21,918 nt of DNA from Tectiglobus sp039183375 (GCA_039183375.1 JBCDBQ010000040.1:1-21918), one strand, 5' to 3'; shown: positions 7,711 to 15,845, counted from the stretch's first letter. Program-made: numbers and translations. Notes: a model not told the origin generated them from the letters alone.

Positions 7711-8706
7711 ATGGGGTTCAAAGCACTTCTGGTCGAAAAGAATGACGATGGCAAAGCAACGGCTAACGTCACCGAACTAGACGACGCGCAGCTGCCAGCC
7801 GAGGGCGACGTGACCGTCGCGGTCGAGTATTCCACCGTCAACTACAAAGACGGATTGTGTGTGAACGGTCTTGGCGGTCTCGTACGCAACTTCCCGCATG
7901 TGCCCGGGATTGACTTTGCAGGCACAGTCGAGAGCTCTACTGACGCGCGTTATAAGCCAGGTGACAAGGTCGTCCTTACGGGGTGGCGTGTTGGCGAGGT
8001 TTGGTGGGGCGGCTATGCGCAGAAGGCGAAGGTTAAAGCTGACTGGCTCGTTTCACTACCGTCCGGACTGACGACACGACAAGCCATGGCCGTTGGGACT
8101 GCCGGCTTCACTTCAATGCTTGCTGTGATGGCACTTGAAGCGCAGGGGCTGAAGCCAGGACAAGGCGACGTGCTGGTGACAGGTGCAGCTGGCGGCGTCG
8201 GATCGGTCGCGACAGCCATCTTGTCGAAGCTGGGCTACGACGTGGCGGCCGTGACCGGGCGGCCTGAGCAAGCGGACTATCTCCAGAGCATCGGTGCAAA
8301 AACGATCGTTGCCCGCGGAGACATCGACACACCTAGCGGCAAACCTTTGGAGAAGGAACAGTGGGCCGGCTGTGTTGATGCTGTCGGCGGTGCAATGCTG
8401 GCCAACGTCCTCACTCAGATGCAGTACGGCTCATCGGTGGCAGCTGTCGGACTTGCGGGTGGCAATAAGCTTGATACAACAGTCATTCCGTTTCTGCTCA
8501 GAGGCGTCAACCTGCTCGGCATCGACTCGGTGATGCAGCCTTATGAGAACCGCAACGTTGCCTGGCAGCGGATTGCAACTGATCTCCCGATGGACAAACT
8601 TGAATCGATGATCCAATCCGCAACTTTGTCCGATCTACCTTCGCTTGGTCGTGACATTCTCAAAGGACAGGTCAAGGGACGCGTCGTTGTCGATGTCAAT
8701 GCTTAG
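7711..8706 (+). CDS. acuI: AcuI/YhdH-type acryloyl-CoA reductase (NADPH, MDR family)
   Basis: This 331-residue zinc-free medium-chain dehydrogenase/reductase matches the AcuI/YhdH group, which reduces toxic acryloyl-CoA to propionyl-CoA with NADPH. Diagnostic stretches are EYSTVNYKDGL, VPGIDFAGTVE, GGYAQKAKVKADWLV, GTAGFTSMLAVMALE (from about residue 129) and the nucleotide-binding VTGAAGGVGSVA (about 155-166), then CVDAVGGAMLANVL and LLGIDSV. The ATG at 7711 is chosen over an in-frame ATG at 7627 because GGAGA lies 7 nt upstream and the length then matches the family. It lies 3.6 kb from dmdA on the opposite strand. It may be the first gene of the run that continues into the transaldolase, 49 nt downstream. 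A general enoyl/quinone reductase role is less likely. Confidence 0.85.
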   Translation: MGFKALLVEKNDDGKATANVTELDDAQLPAEGDVTVAVEYSTVNYKDGLCVNGLGGLVRNFPHVPGIDFAGTVESSTDARYKPGDKVVLTGWRVGEVWWGGYAQKAKVKADWLVSLPSGLTTRQAMAVGTAGFTSMLAVMALEAQGLKPGQGDVLVTGAAGGVGSVATAILSKLGYDVAAVTGRPEQADYLQSIGAKTIVARGDIDTPSGKPLEKEQWAGCVDAVGGAMLANVLTQMQYGSSVAAVGLAGGNKLDTTVIPFLLRGVNLLGIDSVMQPYENRNVAWQRIATDLPMDKLESMIQSATLSDLPSLGRDILKGQVKGRVVVDVNA

Positions 8707-8755
8707 ACGCGAGCCTTTTCGCAGCAAGAAAACAATCTAGATCAGGGTGGCAAAG

Positions 8756-9481
8756 ATGCGCACGTTAGAAGAGCTGAAGGTCAAGATTTTCGCAGATGGC
8801 GCGGACTACGATGGCATTGTTGAAATGTCTCAAAATGAGATGGTAAGTGGCTTTACCACCAACCCATCACTCATCGCCAAGGCCGGAGAGACGGACTACG
8901 AGGCTTTCGCCAAGCGCGTTCTTACAGCCGTACCGGACAAGCCGGTGTCATTCGAAGTCTTTGCTGACGACTTTCCGACCATGATCAAGCAGGGCCGAGC
9001 CATCGCGGCCTGGGGTGGCAACGTTAACGCAAAAGTCCCTGTAACAAACACCAAAGGTGAGTTCGCTGGCGAGGTCATAAGTACGCTTTCCGGCGAGGGT
9101 GTCGTCCTCAACATCACGGCCATCTTCACAACGGAGCAAGTCCAGCAGGTTGCAGACGCACTCTCACCTGATACACCTGCCATTGTTTCCGTGTTTGCGG
9201 GACGGATCGCTGACACCGGCATCGATCCGATTCCACCAATGACCGAGTGTCTCAACATTTTAAAGTCGCGACCGAAAGCGGAACTGCTTTGGGCGAGTAC
9301 ACGCGAATTCGTCAACATCTATCAGGCCAACGACATGGGCTGTCATATCATTACGACGCCAAATGAATTCATTAAGAAACTCTCAATGGTCGGAAAGGAT
9401 CTTAACGAGTATTCGCGTGAGACCGTGCAGGCGTTCTACAAAGATGCTACACAATCGGAGTTCTCAATTAGAACCGACTGA
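8756..9481 (+). CDS. Transaldolase, small form
   Basis: This 241-residue (beta/alpha)8 enzyme of the transaldolase / fructose-6-phosphate aldolase superfamily forms a Schiff base with a keto-sugar phosphate. IFADGADYDGI, MVSGFTTNPSLI (the TTNPS signature), NAKVPVTN with the catalytic lysine (K93), GVVLNITAIFT and VFAGRIADTGIDP appear in the normal order. I prefer the ATG at 8756, with AGGGTGG 5 nt upstream, to the GTG at 8747, which has no properly spaced ribosome site. Small transaldolases of this type are often found in surface-polysaccharide and nucleotide-sugar loci. Here the rml operon follows after 45 nt, suggesting a role in sugar-phosphate supply. Whether it acts as a true transaldolase or as an aldolase cannot be told from sequence. 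Confidence 0.88.
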   Translation: MRTLEELKVKIFADGADYDGIVEMSQNEMVSGFTTNPSLIAKAGETDYEAFAKRVLTAVPDKPVSFEVFADDFPTMIKQGRAIAAWGGNVNAKVPVTNTKGEFAGEVISTLSGEGVVLNITAIFTTEQVQQVADALSPDTPAIVSVFAGRIADTGIDPIPPMTECLNILKSRPKAELLWASTREFVNIYQANDMGCHIITTPNEFIKKLSMVGKDLNEYSRETVQAFYKDATQSEFSIRTD

Positions 9482-9526
9482 CACAAGCTCTTACAATTTT
9501 AGTTCTTCACTGCACACGAAAGCGCG

Positions 9527-10093
9527 ATGCAGATCACATCACTTGCGATCCCGGAGATTAAGGTCGTTACGCCGAAAATCTTCAGAGATGATCGGGGATT
9601 TTTTTCCGAGACGTTCAATGCATCAGTTTGGGAAGCTGCCGGCCTGACAGACACCTTTGTCCAGGACAACCATGTATTGTCGCGTTCTGCTGGCGTGCTG
9701 CGTGGCTTGCACTTTCAATTGGAGCCCTCAGCGCAAGGCAAGCTGGTCCGTGTCGCGCGCGGCTCTGTTCTTGATGTTGCGGTCGATATTCGACACGGCT
9801 CGCCGACATATGGCCAATATGTTTCAAGGGTACTGTCTGCCGAGAATTGGGAACAGTTGTGGGTGCCGGTCGGCTTTGCTCATGGTTATTGCACGCTGGA
9901 GCCGGATACAGAGGTCATTTACAAAGTTACTAACTTCTACGATCCGGATAATGAACGTGGCATAAAATTTGATGATCCGGCACTAGGGATTGATTGGAAG
10001 ATCAACCGGGAGCAAGCTCAGCTTTCGGCAAAAGATCTGGAAAACAAGCCACTGAGTGAACACCCAACGTACTTCGAGTACTCTAAAGGTTAA
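9527..10093 (+). CDS. rfbC: dTDP-4-dehydrorhamnose 3,5-epimerase
   Basis: RmlC, 188 residues, catalyses the double epimerisation at C3 and C5 of dTDP-4-keto-6-deoxyglucose, the third step to dTDP-L-rhamnose. The cupin shows DDRGFFSETFN at the start, RGLHFQ with the catalytic histidine, AQGKLVRVARGSVLDVAVDIRHGSPT (seen as two adjacent motifs), WVPVGFAHGYCTLEPDTEVIYK and the tyrosine-containing YKVTNFYDP. Length is normal. The ribosome site is weak. The gene begins 45 nt after the transaldolase, and rmlB follows after 2 nt. Confidence 0.96.
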   Translation: MQITSLAIPEIKVVTPKIFRDDRGFFSETFNASVWEAAGLTDTFVQDNHVLSRSAGVLRGLHFQLEPSAQGKLVRVARGSVLDVAVDIRHGSPTYGQYVSRVLSAENWEQLWVPVGFAHGYCTLEPDTEVIYKVTNFYDPDNERGIKFDDPALGIDWKINREQAQLSAKDLENKPLSEHPTYFEYSKG

Positions 10094-10095
10094 GA

Positions 10096-11166
10096 ATGAG
10101 CCGCACTATCATCGTCACAGGCGGGGCCGGGTTTATCGGCTCGGCTGTCTGTCGCCATTTGATTTCCGAAACTGATGATCGCGTGGTGGTCGTCGACAAA
10201 CTGACCTACGCTGCAAATCTGTCGTCGCTCGCGCCGATATCCAATTCTCCGCGTTACCATTTCATCAAAGCGGACATCGCTGATCGATCGGCGATGGACC
10301 AGGTCTTTACCGACTACCAGCCGGATGCTGTCATGCATTTGGCGGCCGAGAGCCACGTCGATCGATCGATCACCAGCTCTGGTGATTTCATCCAGACCAA
10401 TATTGTTGGAACATTCACTTTACTGGAGGCAGCGCGCGCTTACTGGTCTCAGGCTGATCAAGACAAACAGAGCGGCTTTCGCTTCCTGCATGTGTCGACC
10501 GACGAGGTCTACGGAAGCCTCGGTGATGATGGGCTATTCCTGGAAGACACCCCCTATGATCCGTCATCCCCTTACTCCGCATCAAAGGCAGCTTCTGACC
10601 ACCTGGCTGTCGCCTGGCATCGGACGTATGGACTCCCTGTTGTCGTATCGAACTGCTCGAACAACTATGGCCCGTATCACTTTCCAGAAAAGCTGATCCC
10701 ATTGATGATCCTCAATGGTCTCGATGGCAGAGAGCTACCGGTTTACGGCGACGGTTTGAACGTGCGCGATTGGCTCTATGTCAACGATCACGCGCGCGCG
10801 CTTGAATTGATAATGTCGAAAGGCCGGCTCGGAGAGACCTATAACGTCGGCGGTCGCAATGAGCGCACAAATCTTCACGTCGTGGAACGAATTTGCGACA
10901 CGCTTGACCGCCTGGCACCCGGCGCCGAACCACGACGAAACCTGATCAAGTTCGTGACGGATCGGCCCGGTCACGATCAACGCTACGCTATTGATGCAAC
11001 GAAGCTGGAAACCGAGCTCGGTTGGCAAGCGCAAGAGAATTTCGAGACAGGTATTGCAAAGACCATCCAGTGGTATCTGGATAACGCGTCCTGGTGGCAG
11101 CCATTGCGCGACACAGTCTATGGCGGCCAACGTCTCGGATTGATCGAGACGAAAGAGACCGCATAA
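10096..11166 (+). CDS. rfbB: dTDP-glucose 4,6-dehydratase
   Basis: RmlB, 356 residues, converts dTDP-glucose to dTDP-4-keto-6-deoxyglucose. It is an extended short-chain dehydrogenase with the NAD-binding TGGAGFIGS (8-16), HLAAESHVDRSI, the active-site STDEVYGSL segment, the YSASK catalytic tyrosine and lysine (Y160, K164), SNNYGPYHFPEKLIPL and NVRDWLYVNDHARAL, with GETYNVGGRNE and a DRPGHDQRYAID sugar-nucleotide segment after it. All are typical and the length is normal. AAAGG lies 6-10 nt upstream of the ATG, inside the end of rmlC, and the gap to rmlC is only 2 nt. Confidence 0.97.
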   Translation: MSRTIIVTGGAGFIGSAVCRHLISETDDRVVVVDKLTYAANLSSLAPISNSPRYHFIKADIADRSAMDQVFTDYQPDAVMHLAAESHVDRSITSSGDFIQTNIVGTFTLLEAARAYWSQADQDKQSGFRFLHVSTDEVYGSLGDDGLFLEDTPYDPSSPYSASKAASDHLAVAWHRTYGLPVVVSNCSNNYGPYHFPEKLIPLMILNGLDGRELPVYGDGLNVRDWLYVNDHARALELIMSKGRLGETYNVGGRNERTNLHVVERICDTLDRLAPGAEPRRNLIKFVTDRPGHDQRYAIDATKLETELGWQAQENFETGIAKTIQWYLDNASWWQPLRDTVYGGQRLGLIETKETA

Positions 11167-11168
11167 CG

Positions 11169-12047
11169 ATGCGCATTCTTGTTGCCGGAAACAGCGGACA
11201 GGTCGCCTGCTCGCTCGCGGAACTGTCGTCGGAAAAATGCGAAATCATTGCAGTTGGCCGACCTGAACTTGATCTATTGGATGCTAGTTCGATTTCGGCC
11301 GCAATTGAGCGCACTGCGCCAACACTGATTATCAACGCGGCAGCTTACACAGCGGTTGACCAAGCCGAGAGTGACGAAGCGGCAGCCTTTGCATTGAACT
11401 GCGACGGTGCTGACCAATTGGCGGTTGCAGCAGCGGCAGGCAGCATCCCGCTTATTCATATCTCAACCGACTACGTCTTTGATGGCAAGGGCGAAACTGC
11501 TTATCGCGAGGCTGACCCCGTCGCACCGTCTTCAATCTATGGAAAGAGCAAGTTGGCTGGCGAGCAAGCGGTTCTCGCAGCTCAACCTCTGTCGTTGATC
11601 GTGCGCACTGCCTGGGTCGTCAGTCCGTTTGGTAAGAATTTCTGCAAGACCATGCTGCGCCTAGCCCAAGAGCATCCAAAGCTGCGCGTTGTTGATGACC
11701 AGATCGGCTCACCTACTTATGCGCCACATCTCGCTGCAGCATTGGTCGAGATGGGAAGTCTGGCAGTTGCCAAGAAACACGATGCTCCTTGGGGCATTTA
11801 CCATCTGGCCAATCGTGGTTCTGCGAGCTGGTGTGAGGTTGCCAAACAGACAATGACGGCCGCTGAGAAAGCTGGGCTGGCCAGTGTGCCAGTGGAAGCG
11901 ATAACCACAGCCGAATTTCCTACGCCTGCGCCGAGACCCGCGAATTCTCGGCTAGACTGCGGCAAAGCCGAAGCGAACTTCGGTATTGTTCTTGCAGACT
12001 GGAAATCAGCTATTGATGACTGCGTGCAACGACTGGCTCGCCAGTAG
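11169..12047 (+). CDS. rfbD: dTDP-4-dehydrorhamnose reductase
   Basis: RmlD, 292 residues, carries out the last NAD(P)H-dependent step to dTDP-L-rhamnose. MRILVAGNSGQVACSL is the dinucleotide site (family GxxGQxG; the last glycine is replaced by alanine here). INAAAYTAVDQAESD, HISTDYVFDGKGE, the catalytic YGKSKLAGE (Y124, K128) and VRTAWVVSPFGKNFCKTM follow, then VDDQIGSPTYAPHLA and the C-terminal RPANSRLDC segment. The ATG at 11169, 2 nt after rmlB, is chosen because the protein then begins exactly at the Rossmann strand; an in-frame ATG at 11094 lies inside rmlB and would add 25 unrelated residues. Confidence 0.96.
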   Translation: MRILVAGNSGQVACSLAELSSEKCEIIAVGRPELDLLDASSISAAIERTAPTLIINAAAYTAVDQAESDEAAAFALNCDGADQLAVAAAAGSIPLIHISTDYVFDGKGETAYREADPVAPSSIYGKSKLAGEQAVLAAQPLSLIVRTAWVVSPFGKNFCKTMLRLAQEHPKLRVVDDQIGSPTYAPHLAAALVEMGSLAVAKKHDAPWGIYHLANRGSASWCEVAKQTMTAAEKAGLASVPVEAITTAEFPTPAPRPANSRLDCGKAEANFGIVLADWKSAIDDCVQRLARQ

Positions 12048-12085
12048 CTGTATTCGTCTCATTTTGCGACAGTAAGATCAAACAA

Positions 12086-12095
12086 GGCGGTAGTT
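12086..12095 (+). promoter_or_regulatory. ops-like GGCGGTAG element overlapping the rmlA ribosome-binding site
   Basis: GGCGGTAG at 12086-12093 followed by TT matches the first eight bases of the ops element (GGCGGTAGC-T) that recruits RfaH in enterobacteria. Here it lies directly before rmlA, where AAGGCGG also serves as the Shine-Dalgarno sequence. A NusG/RfaH-like gene lies 0.9 kb away. A chance match is quite possible because GGCGG is expected in a ribosome site. Confidence 0.25.
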
Positions 12096-12099
12096 GATC

Positions 12100-12981
12100 A
12101 TGAAGGGCATCATCCTTGCGGGCGGCATGGGCACGCGTCTTTACCCTATGACGCTGGTGACATCAAAGCAGCTGCTACCTGTCTATGACAAACCAATGAT
12201 ATACTACACGCTGTCGACTTTGATGTTGGCATCGATCCGAGAAATTCTTCTGATCTCGACACCGAAGGATTTACCGGCTTTTCAGTCCCTACTCGGTGAC
12301 GGCAAGAAATGGGGCTTAGACATTCAATATGCTCCTCAGCCCAAACCAGAGGGACTGGCTCAAGCCTTCCATATCGGTGAGAAATTTGTTGGAGACGGCA
12401 ACGTCTCTCTTATCCTTGGCGACAACATCTTCTACGGCCACGATCTTAGTGCAAAGCTGGAAAGCGCCAGCTCGCGAGCCGAGGGTGCATCCGTGTTCGC
12501 CTATCAGGTGGTCGACCCTGAGCGTTACGGCGTCGTCGAGTTAGACTCCTCAGGCAAGGCTATCTCGATCGAAGAGAAGCCAGCTAAACCGAAGTCCAAT
12601 CTCGCAGTTACCGGGCTCTATTTCTACGACAATCAGGTCATCGAGATTGCTAGAAACCAAAAGCCGTCTCCGCGTGGTGAGCTTGAAATCACCGACACAA
12701 ACGCCGAGTACATGCGGCGCGGGCAGCTATTTGTCGAACAGTTGGGCCGTGGCCATGCCTGGCTCGACAGCGGAACTCCAGATTCGTTGGCCGAAGCCAC
12801 CGAATATGTTCGTGTCATCGAAAAACGAACCGGTCTCAAGATCGCATGCCCGGAAGAGATTGCTTATCGCCGCGGGTTTATCGACAAGCAACAACTGAGG
12901 ACGCTCGGACGCGATCTCGAGAAGTCAGAGTACGGCAAGTACATCTTGCGCGTCGCAGACGGCGAGTCGGAACCCGGCTAA
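12100..12981 (+). CDS. rfbA: Glucose-1-phosphate thymidylyltransferase
   Basis: RmlA, 293 residues, makes dTDP-glucose from glucose-1-phosphate and dTTP, the first step of the pathway. The nucleotidyltransferase signature GIILAGGMGTRLYPMT starts at residue 3. KQLLPVYDKPMIYY, the ILGDNIFYG segment with a metal-binding aspartate, GASVFAYQVVDPERYGVVE, SIEEKPAKPKSN and GHAWLDSGTPDSL are all as expected. The ATG at 12100 has AAGGCGG about 9 nt upstream and is preferred to a TTG two codons earlier. It is the last gene of the rmlCBDA run, 52 nt after rmlD, and ends 18 nt from the convergent NusG-like gene. Confidence 0.97.
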   Translation: MKGIILAGGMGTRLYPMTLVTSKQLLPVYDKPMIYYTLSTLMLASIREILLISTPKDLPAFQSLLGDGKKWGLDIQYAPQPKPEGLAQAFHIGEKFVGDGNVSLILGDNIFYGHDLSAKLESASSRAEGASVFAYQVVDPERYGVVELDSSGKAISIEEKPAKPKSNLAVTGLYFYDNQVIEIARNQKPSPRGELEITDTNAEYMRRGQLFVEQLGRGHAWLDSGTPDSLAEATEYVRVIEKRTGLKIACPEEIAYRRGFIDKQQLRTLGRDLEKSEYGKYILRVADGESEPG

Positions 12982-13008
12982 AAAGAGCCCCGAAAATCGC
13001 TAAAGGGG
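12980..13008 (-). terminator. Weak intrinsic-terminator candidate for the NusG-like gene
   Basis: Read on the minus strand, CCCC (13008-13005) and GGGG (12991-12988) can pair around a 13-nt loop, followed after CTC by five T (12984-12980). The stem is only 4 bp and overlaps the stop codon of the NusG-like gene. Nothing equivalent is seen in the rmlA direction. Confidence 0.3.
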
Positions 13009-13497
13009 AACGACCGCGCGTCGCGGGATCGTTGCCTGCACACTGCCGCCCAGCACATCAAGAAGCAGCTTCACACGCTCGCCTGGTGACAAGTGCATGA
13101 CCGCTGCTATGCAGTCTGCAAAAGGACCGGAGGCGATCCGCACCTGTTGTCCCGGCTGCAGTTCTGGCGCTGGCACTGCTGCAATGCCGTTCTCGTCGAT
13201 TGTCTCTCGGAGAGCTGCCACAAAGTCGGACGAAATCTCGGTCGGTACCAGTCCATTGCTGAGGAGACGTTTAACGCCAAAGGTTCCATTGATTGACGAC
13301 CAGGCCTGCCTCTTGAGGTCTAATTGAACAAAGAGATAGCCGGGGAAGAGAGGTGATAGAACCGTGTCCATCTTGCGCGCGTGGCGCCGCGTACGCTTTG
13401 TGACGGGCAGCAACGTCGTGAATTCCTGCCGCCGGAGGTTCTGATCCGCCCGCGTCTCCTGATGCGGCAGCGTATTGACCACGTACCAGCCGTCCAT
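13000..13497 (-). CDS. NusG/RfaH-like specialised transcription elongation factor
   Basis: This 165-residue protein has an N-terminal NGN domain (about 1-105), opening with GWYVVNTLPHQE and containing the typical LSPLFPGYLFVQLDL, then a KOW-type segment (about 110-165) with LQPGQQVRIASGPFA and a short C-terminal barrel ending in RRAVVPL. It would bind RNA polymerase and modulate pausing or termination. The start at 13497 is chosen because the NGN domain begins there and GGGAG lies about 10 nt upstream; an in-frame ATG at 13590 would add 31 unrelated residues. The usual nusG lies between secE and rplK, so this is a paralogue. Such paralogues (RfaH, UpxY, LoaP) generally control long polysaccharide or antibiotic operons, which fits its place next to the rml genes. 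Confidence 0.85.
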   Translation of the reverse strand: MDGWYVVNTLPHQETRADQNLRRQEFTTLLPVTKRTRRHARKMDTVLSPLFPGYLFVQLDLKRQAWSSINGTFGVKRLLSNGLVPTEISSDFVAALRETIDENGIAAVPAPELQPGQQVRIASGPFADCIAAVMHLSPGERVKLLLDVLGGSVQATIPRRAVVPL

Positions 13498-13724
13498 TGT
13501 TGCGCTACTCCCGTCTATGATGCTCGTTTCCCCATTGTCGAACTCTTGTGGCACCGCAAGCCTCACGAGCAATGAGATCGACCAATCCATGAATAGATGG
13601 CTCTCAGTAATGGGTCAACGGACTTATCCGAAGGCTTAAAAGAGGTTGTTAATACAGCTCTTGTGGCGGGAGTGAGGTCACTCGGGCAAGCTGAGTGTAC
13701 CAATCCAGATTGTGGATCAAGATC

Positions 13725-14372
13725 TTACTTGGGCTGCCTCAACTGGTTTTCGATGACATATCGTGTGAGACCCGCCGTAGTATCTATAGCGAGTTTCTTT
13801 TTGATGTTTTTCCGATGTGTCTCAGCCGTCCGCACCGATATTTCGAGTTCCCGCGCCACTTCTTTGTTGCTCATGCCGTCTGCAATCAGCAACAGCACGG
13901 ATTGCTCTCGCGCCGTCAGCTCATCTCGAGTGGCCGCTGCGCGCGGCAATGAAGCGATCCGATCTGCAATGCCGGAGCTGAAGTACATGCCACCACTGTG
14001 AATGACATCTATGGCAGTCACTATTTCCTTGGTGGATACATCTTTCAGGACGTAGCCTCTGGCGCCGCCCTCGATGGCTGTCGCCACGTACTCATCGTCA
14101 TCGTGCATGCTCAGGATCAAGATTCGTGTTCCTGGCAACTCAGCCTTCAACCTTGCCGTCGCTTCCAGTCCGTTCAAGTCAGGCATGTTGATGTCAACGA
14201 TGGCAATGTCCGGTTGATGCTGCCGGGCCACGTCCAGCAACTCCCTGCCAGTACTCGCGGTCGCAACAATTTCGATATGCGGAAATGTTTCCAGGCTTGA
14301 ACGCACTCCTTCAAGCACCAATGGATGATCATCCGCGATGACGATGCCAATCTTGTCCGTCGCCTCTTGCAT
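13725..14372 (-). CDS. NarL/FixJ-family two-component response regulator
   Basis: This 215-residue regulator has a receiver domain (about 7-125) with acidic D14-D15, the phospho-acceptor D60 in VDINMP, the switch serine S88 and conserved lysine K110 (LKDVS). A LuxR-type helix-turn-helix follows (about 151-210), with LTAREQSVLLLIADGMSNKEVA (two abutting motifs) and the recognition segment ISVRTAETHRKNIKKKL. Its gene starts 41 nt after the sensor-kinase gene on the same strand, so they form a kinase-regulator pair. The divergent TRAP operon is the obvious target. A NarL-like inverted repeat lies in the shared promoter region. Confidence 0.94.
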   Translation of the reverse strand: MQEATDKIGIVIADDHPLVLEGVRSSLETFPHIEIVATASTGRELLDVARQHQPDIAIVDINMPDLNGLEATARLKAELPGTRILILSMHDDDEYVATAIEGGARGYVLKDVSTKEIVTAIDVIHSGGMYFSSGIADRIASLPRAAATRDELTAREQSVLLLIADGMSNKEVARELEISVRTAETHRKNIKKKLAIDTTAGLTRYVIENQLRQPK

Positions 14373-14413
14373 CAGGTTCTGCCTTTCAGGATTGACCTGC
14401 CTGCTTCATCACC

Positions 14414-15781
14414 TCAATGGAGAGGTAAATTGACTTCGATTTTTGTTCCGCCCCTGGATGAATGAACACTCAGATGACCTTGGAAATGCTCAATACGCTC
14501 TTGAATGTTCTTCATGCCGATTCCGGTGACACTTCCATTGCCGTTTTTGAGTGCCGCCATGTCAAATCCTTTGCCATTGTCCGACACCAAGAGGCGCACT
14601 TTTCTATCCGTGGTTGCCAATTGAAGTTTCGCCTGGGTTGCCTGCGCATGTCGCTCAATGTTCGTGAAGGCTTCTTGAGCAATACGGAATAACGTCGTCT
14701 TTGCTTCGGAGCTAACCTGTTCTCCAACGGGAGTTGTTCGCAAATCAACTTCGATGCCGGTCCTTTGCGAAAAGTCTTCAGCCAGGCTTTGTAGAGCTTT
14801 CGCCAACCCGAGGTCATCAAGAATTCCGGGTCGCAATCCGCGCGAAATCTGACGCACCTCGCGGATTGCAACATTTAGTGTATCAGCCGCCTTGTCGATC
14901 GCCTCCGACGTCTCAGTCTTGGAGCCCCCAAGCATGCGTTGAGCACGATCGAGAGTGAACTTAACCGAAACCAAGAGCTGGCTGATCCCATCATGCAGCT
15001 CGCGGGCAACCCGACCACGTTCCTCTTCTTGAGTGGACACAATTTTCTGGGTCAGATGCTGCAATTTGGTGTCGGCCAGATTTGACTCATGCATGTTGAT
15101 TGCAATCCCGGTCGCAAAAACAGCGAGGACGGCACCGAGCGTAATGATCGCAATGATCAAAAAGGTCTCGCGAATTCGGTTCTGTGTCTCCGCTTTGGCC
15201 TGTGCGACCTGCGTCGTTACATCGTCAATATAGATCCCTGTTCCAATCATCCAGTTCCAACGCGGCAGCCCCACCGCATAACCAATCTTGTCGGCTACCT
15301 GCTTTACGGATGGTTTCTCCCAGGAATAACGATAATAGCCTCCGCCACTCTTTGCCTGAGAAATAAGGTTCTGAATAACCTTGCGGCCCTCCTTGTCTTC
15401 GAGTTCCCAGTAGCTATTGCCGACACGCCACGTCTGCTTTGGATGGACGAGGTTCTTCCCGTCATAGTCGTAAACGTAGAAGTAGCCGTCGGGGCCGAAG
15501 TTCAGTTGATTAAGGATCCGCTTGGCGATGGTCTGTGCCGTTTGAATTTCGTCAGGAGAAGACTGTAATGTGGGTTTGTAAAGATGCTCGATGGATGTCA
15601 TTGCCAGCGAAACGTAATGCCTGAGCTCGGCCTTCTTCGCCTTCAGCATGGTTTCTTCAAATACGCGAATTTCTTGCTCAGACAACTCGGAAGCTTGATA
15701 ACTCACGATGGCTGATATGACCGCAATAGCCAGCAGCAGCGGCATGGTCGCCAGAAGTAGGATTTTGAGTCTGAGGTTCAT
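14414..15781 (-). CDS. Cache-domain sensor histidine kinase (HisKA_3 / NarX-DegS type)
   Basis: This 455-residue membrane kinase has TM1 at about 7-28, a periplasmic sensing domain (about 35-200) and TM2 at about 207-229. The sensor contains GPDGYFYVYDYDGKNLVHP and GLPRWNWMIGTGIYIDD, hallmarks of the single-Cache domains that bind small organic acids. The cytoplasmic part has a short coiled-coil linker, the HisKA_3 phosphorylation site ELHDGISQ (H263), and an HATPase_c domain with the N-box QEAFTNIERHA (N374), DNGKGFD (401-407) and GIGMKNIQERI. It would sense a periplasmic ligand and phosphorylate the downstream NarL-type regulator. Divergent placement next to a carboxylate-type TRAP operon suggests that the transported compound, or a relative, is the signal. 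Confidence 0.93.
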   Translation of the reverse strand: MNLRLKILLLATMPLLLAIAVISAIVSYQASELSEQEIRVFEETMLKAKKAELRHYVSLAMTSIEHLYKPTLQSSPDEIQTAQTIAKRILNQLNFGPDGYFYVYDYDGKNLVHPKQTWRVGNSYWELEDKEGRKVIQNLISQAKSGGGYYRYSWEKPSVKQVADKIGYAVGLPRWNWMIGTGIYIDDVTTQVAQAKAETQNRIRETFLIIAIITLGAVLAVFATGIAINMHESNLADTKLQHLTQKIVSTQEEERGRVARELHDGISQLLVSVKFTLDRAQRMLGGSKTETSEAIDKAADTLNVAIREVRQISRGLRPGILDDLGLAKALQSLAEDFSQRTGIEVDLRTTPVGEQVSSEAKTTLFRIAQEAFTNIERHAQATQAKLQLATTDRKVRLLVSDNGKGFDMAALKNGNGSVTGIGMKNIQERIEHFQGHLSVHSSRGGTKIEVNLPLH

Positions 15782-15845
15782 AACGCTAGACTTAGTCCTT
15801 CAATCGAACGTCTGCCAAGATGCAACGGCTTTCAATGAGTGAAAC

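Noticed and set aside
12982..12999. Bidirectional terminator between rmlA and the NusG-like gene
   Set aside because: Only a 4-bp stem with a T-run on the minus strand; there is no credible terminator in the rmlA direction.
15089..15568. 159-codon open frame on the plus strand inside the sensor-kinase gene
   Set aside because: It overlaps the Cache domain coding sequence and shows no motif or ribosome site.
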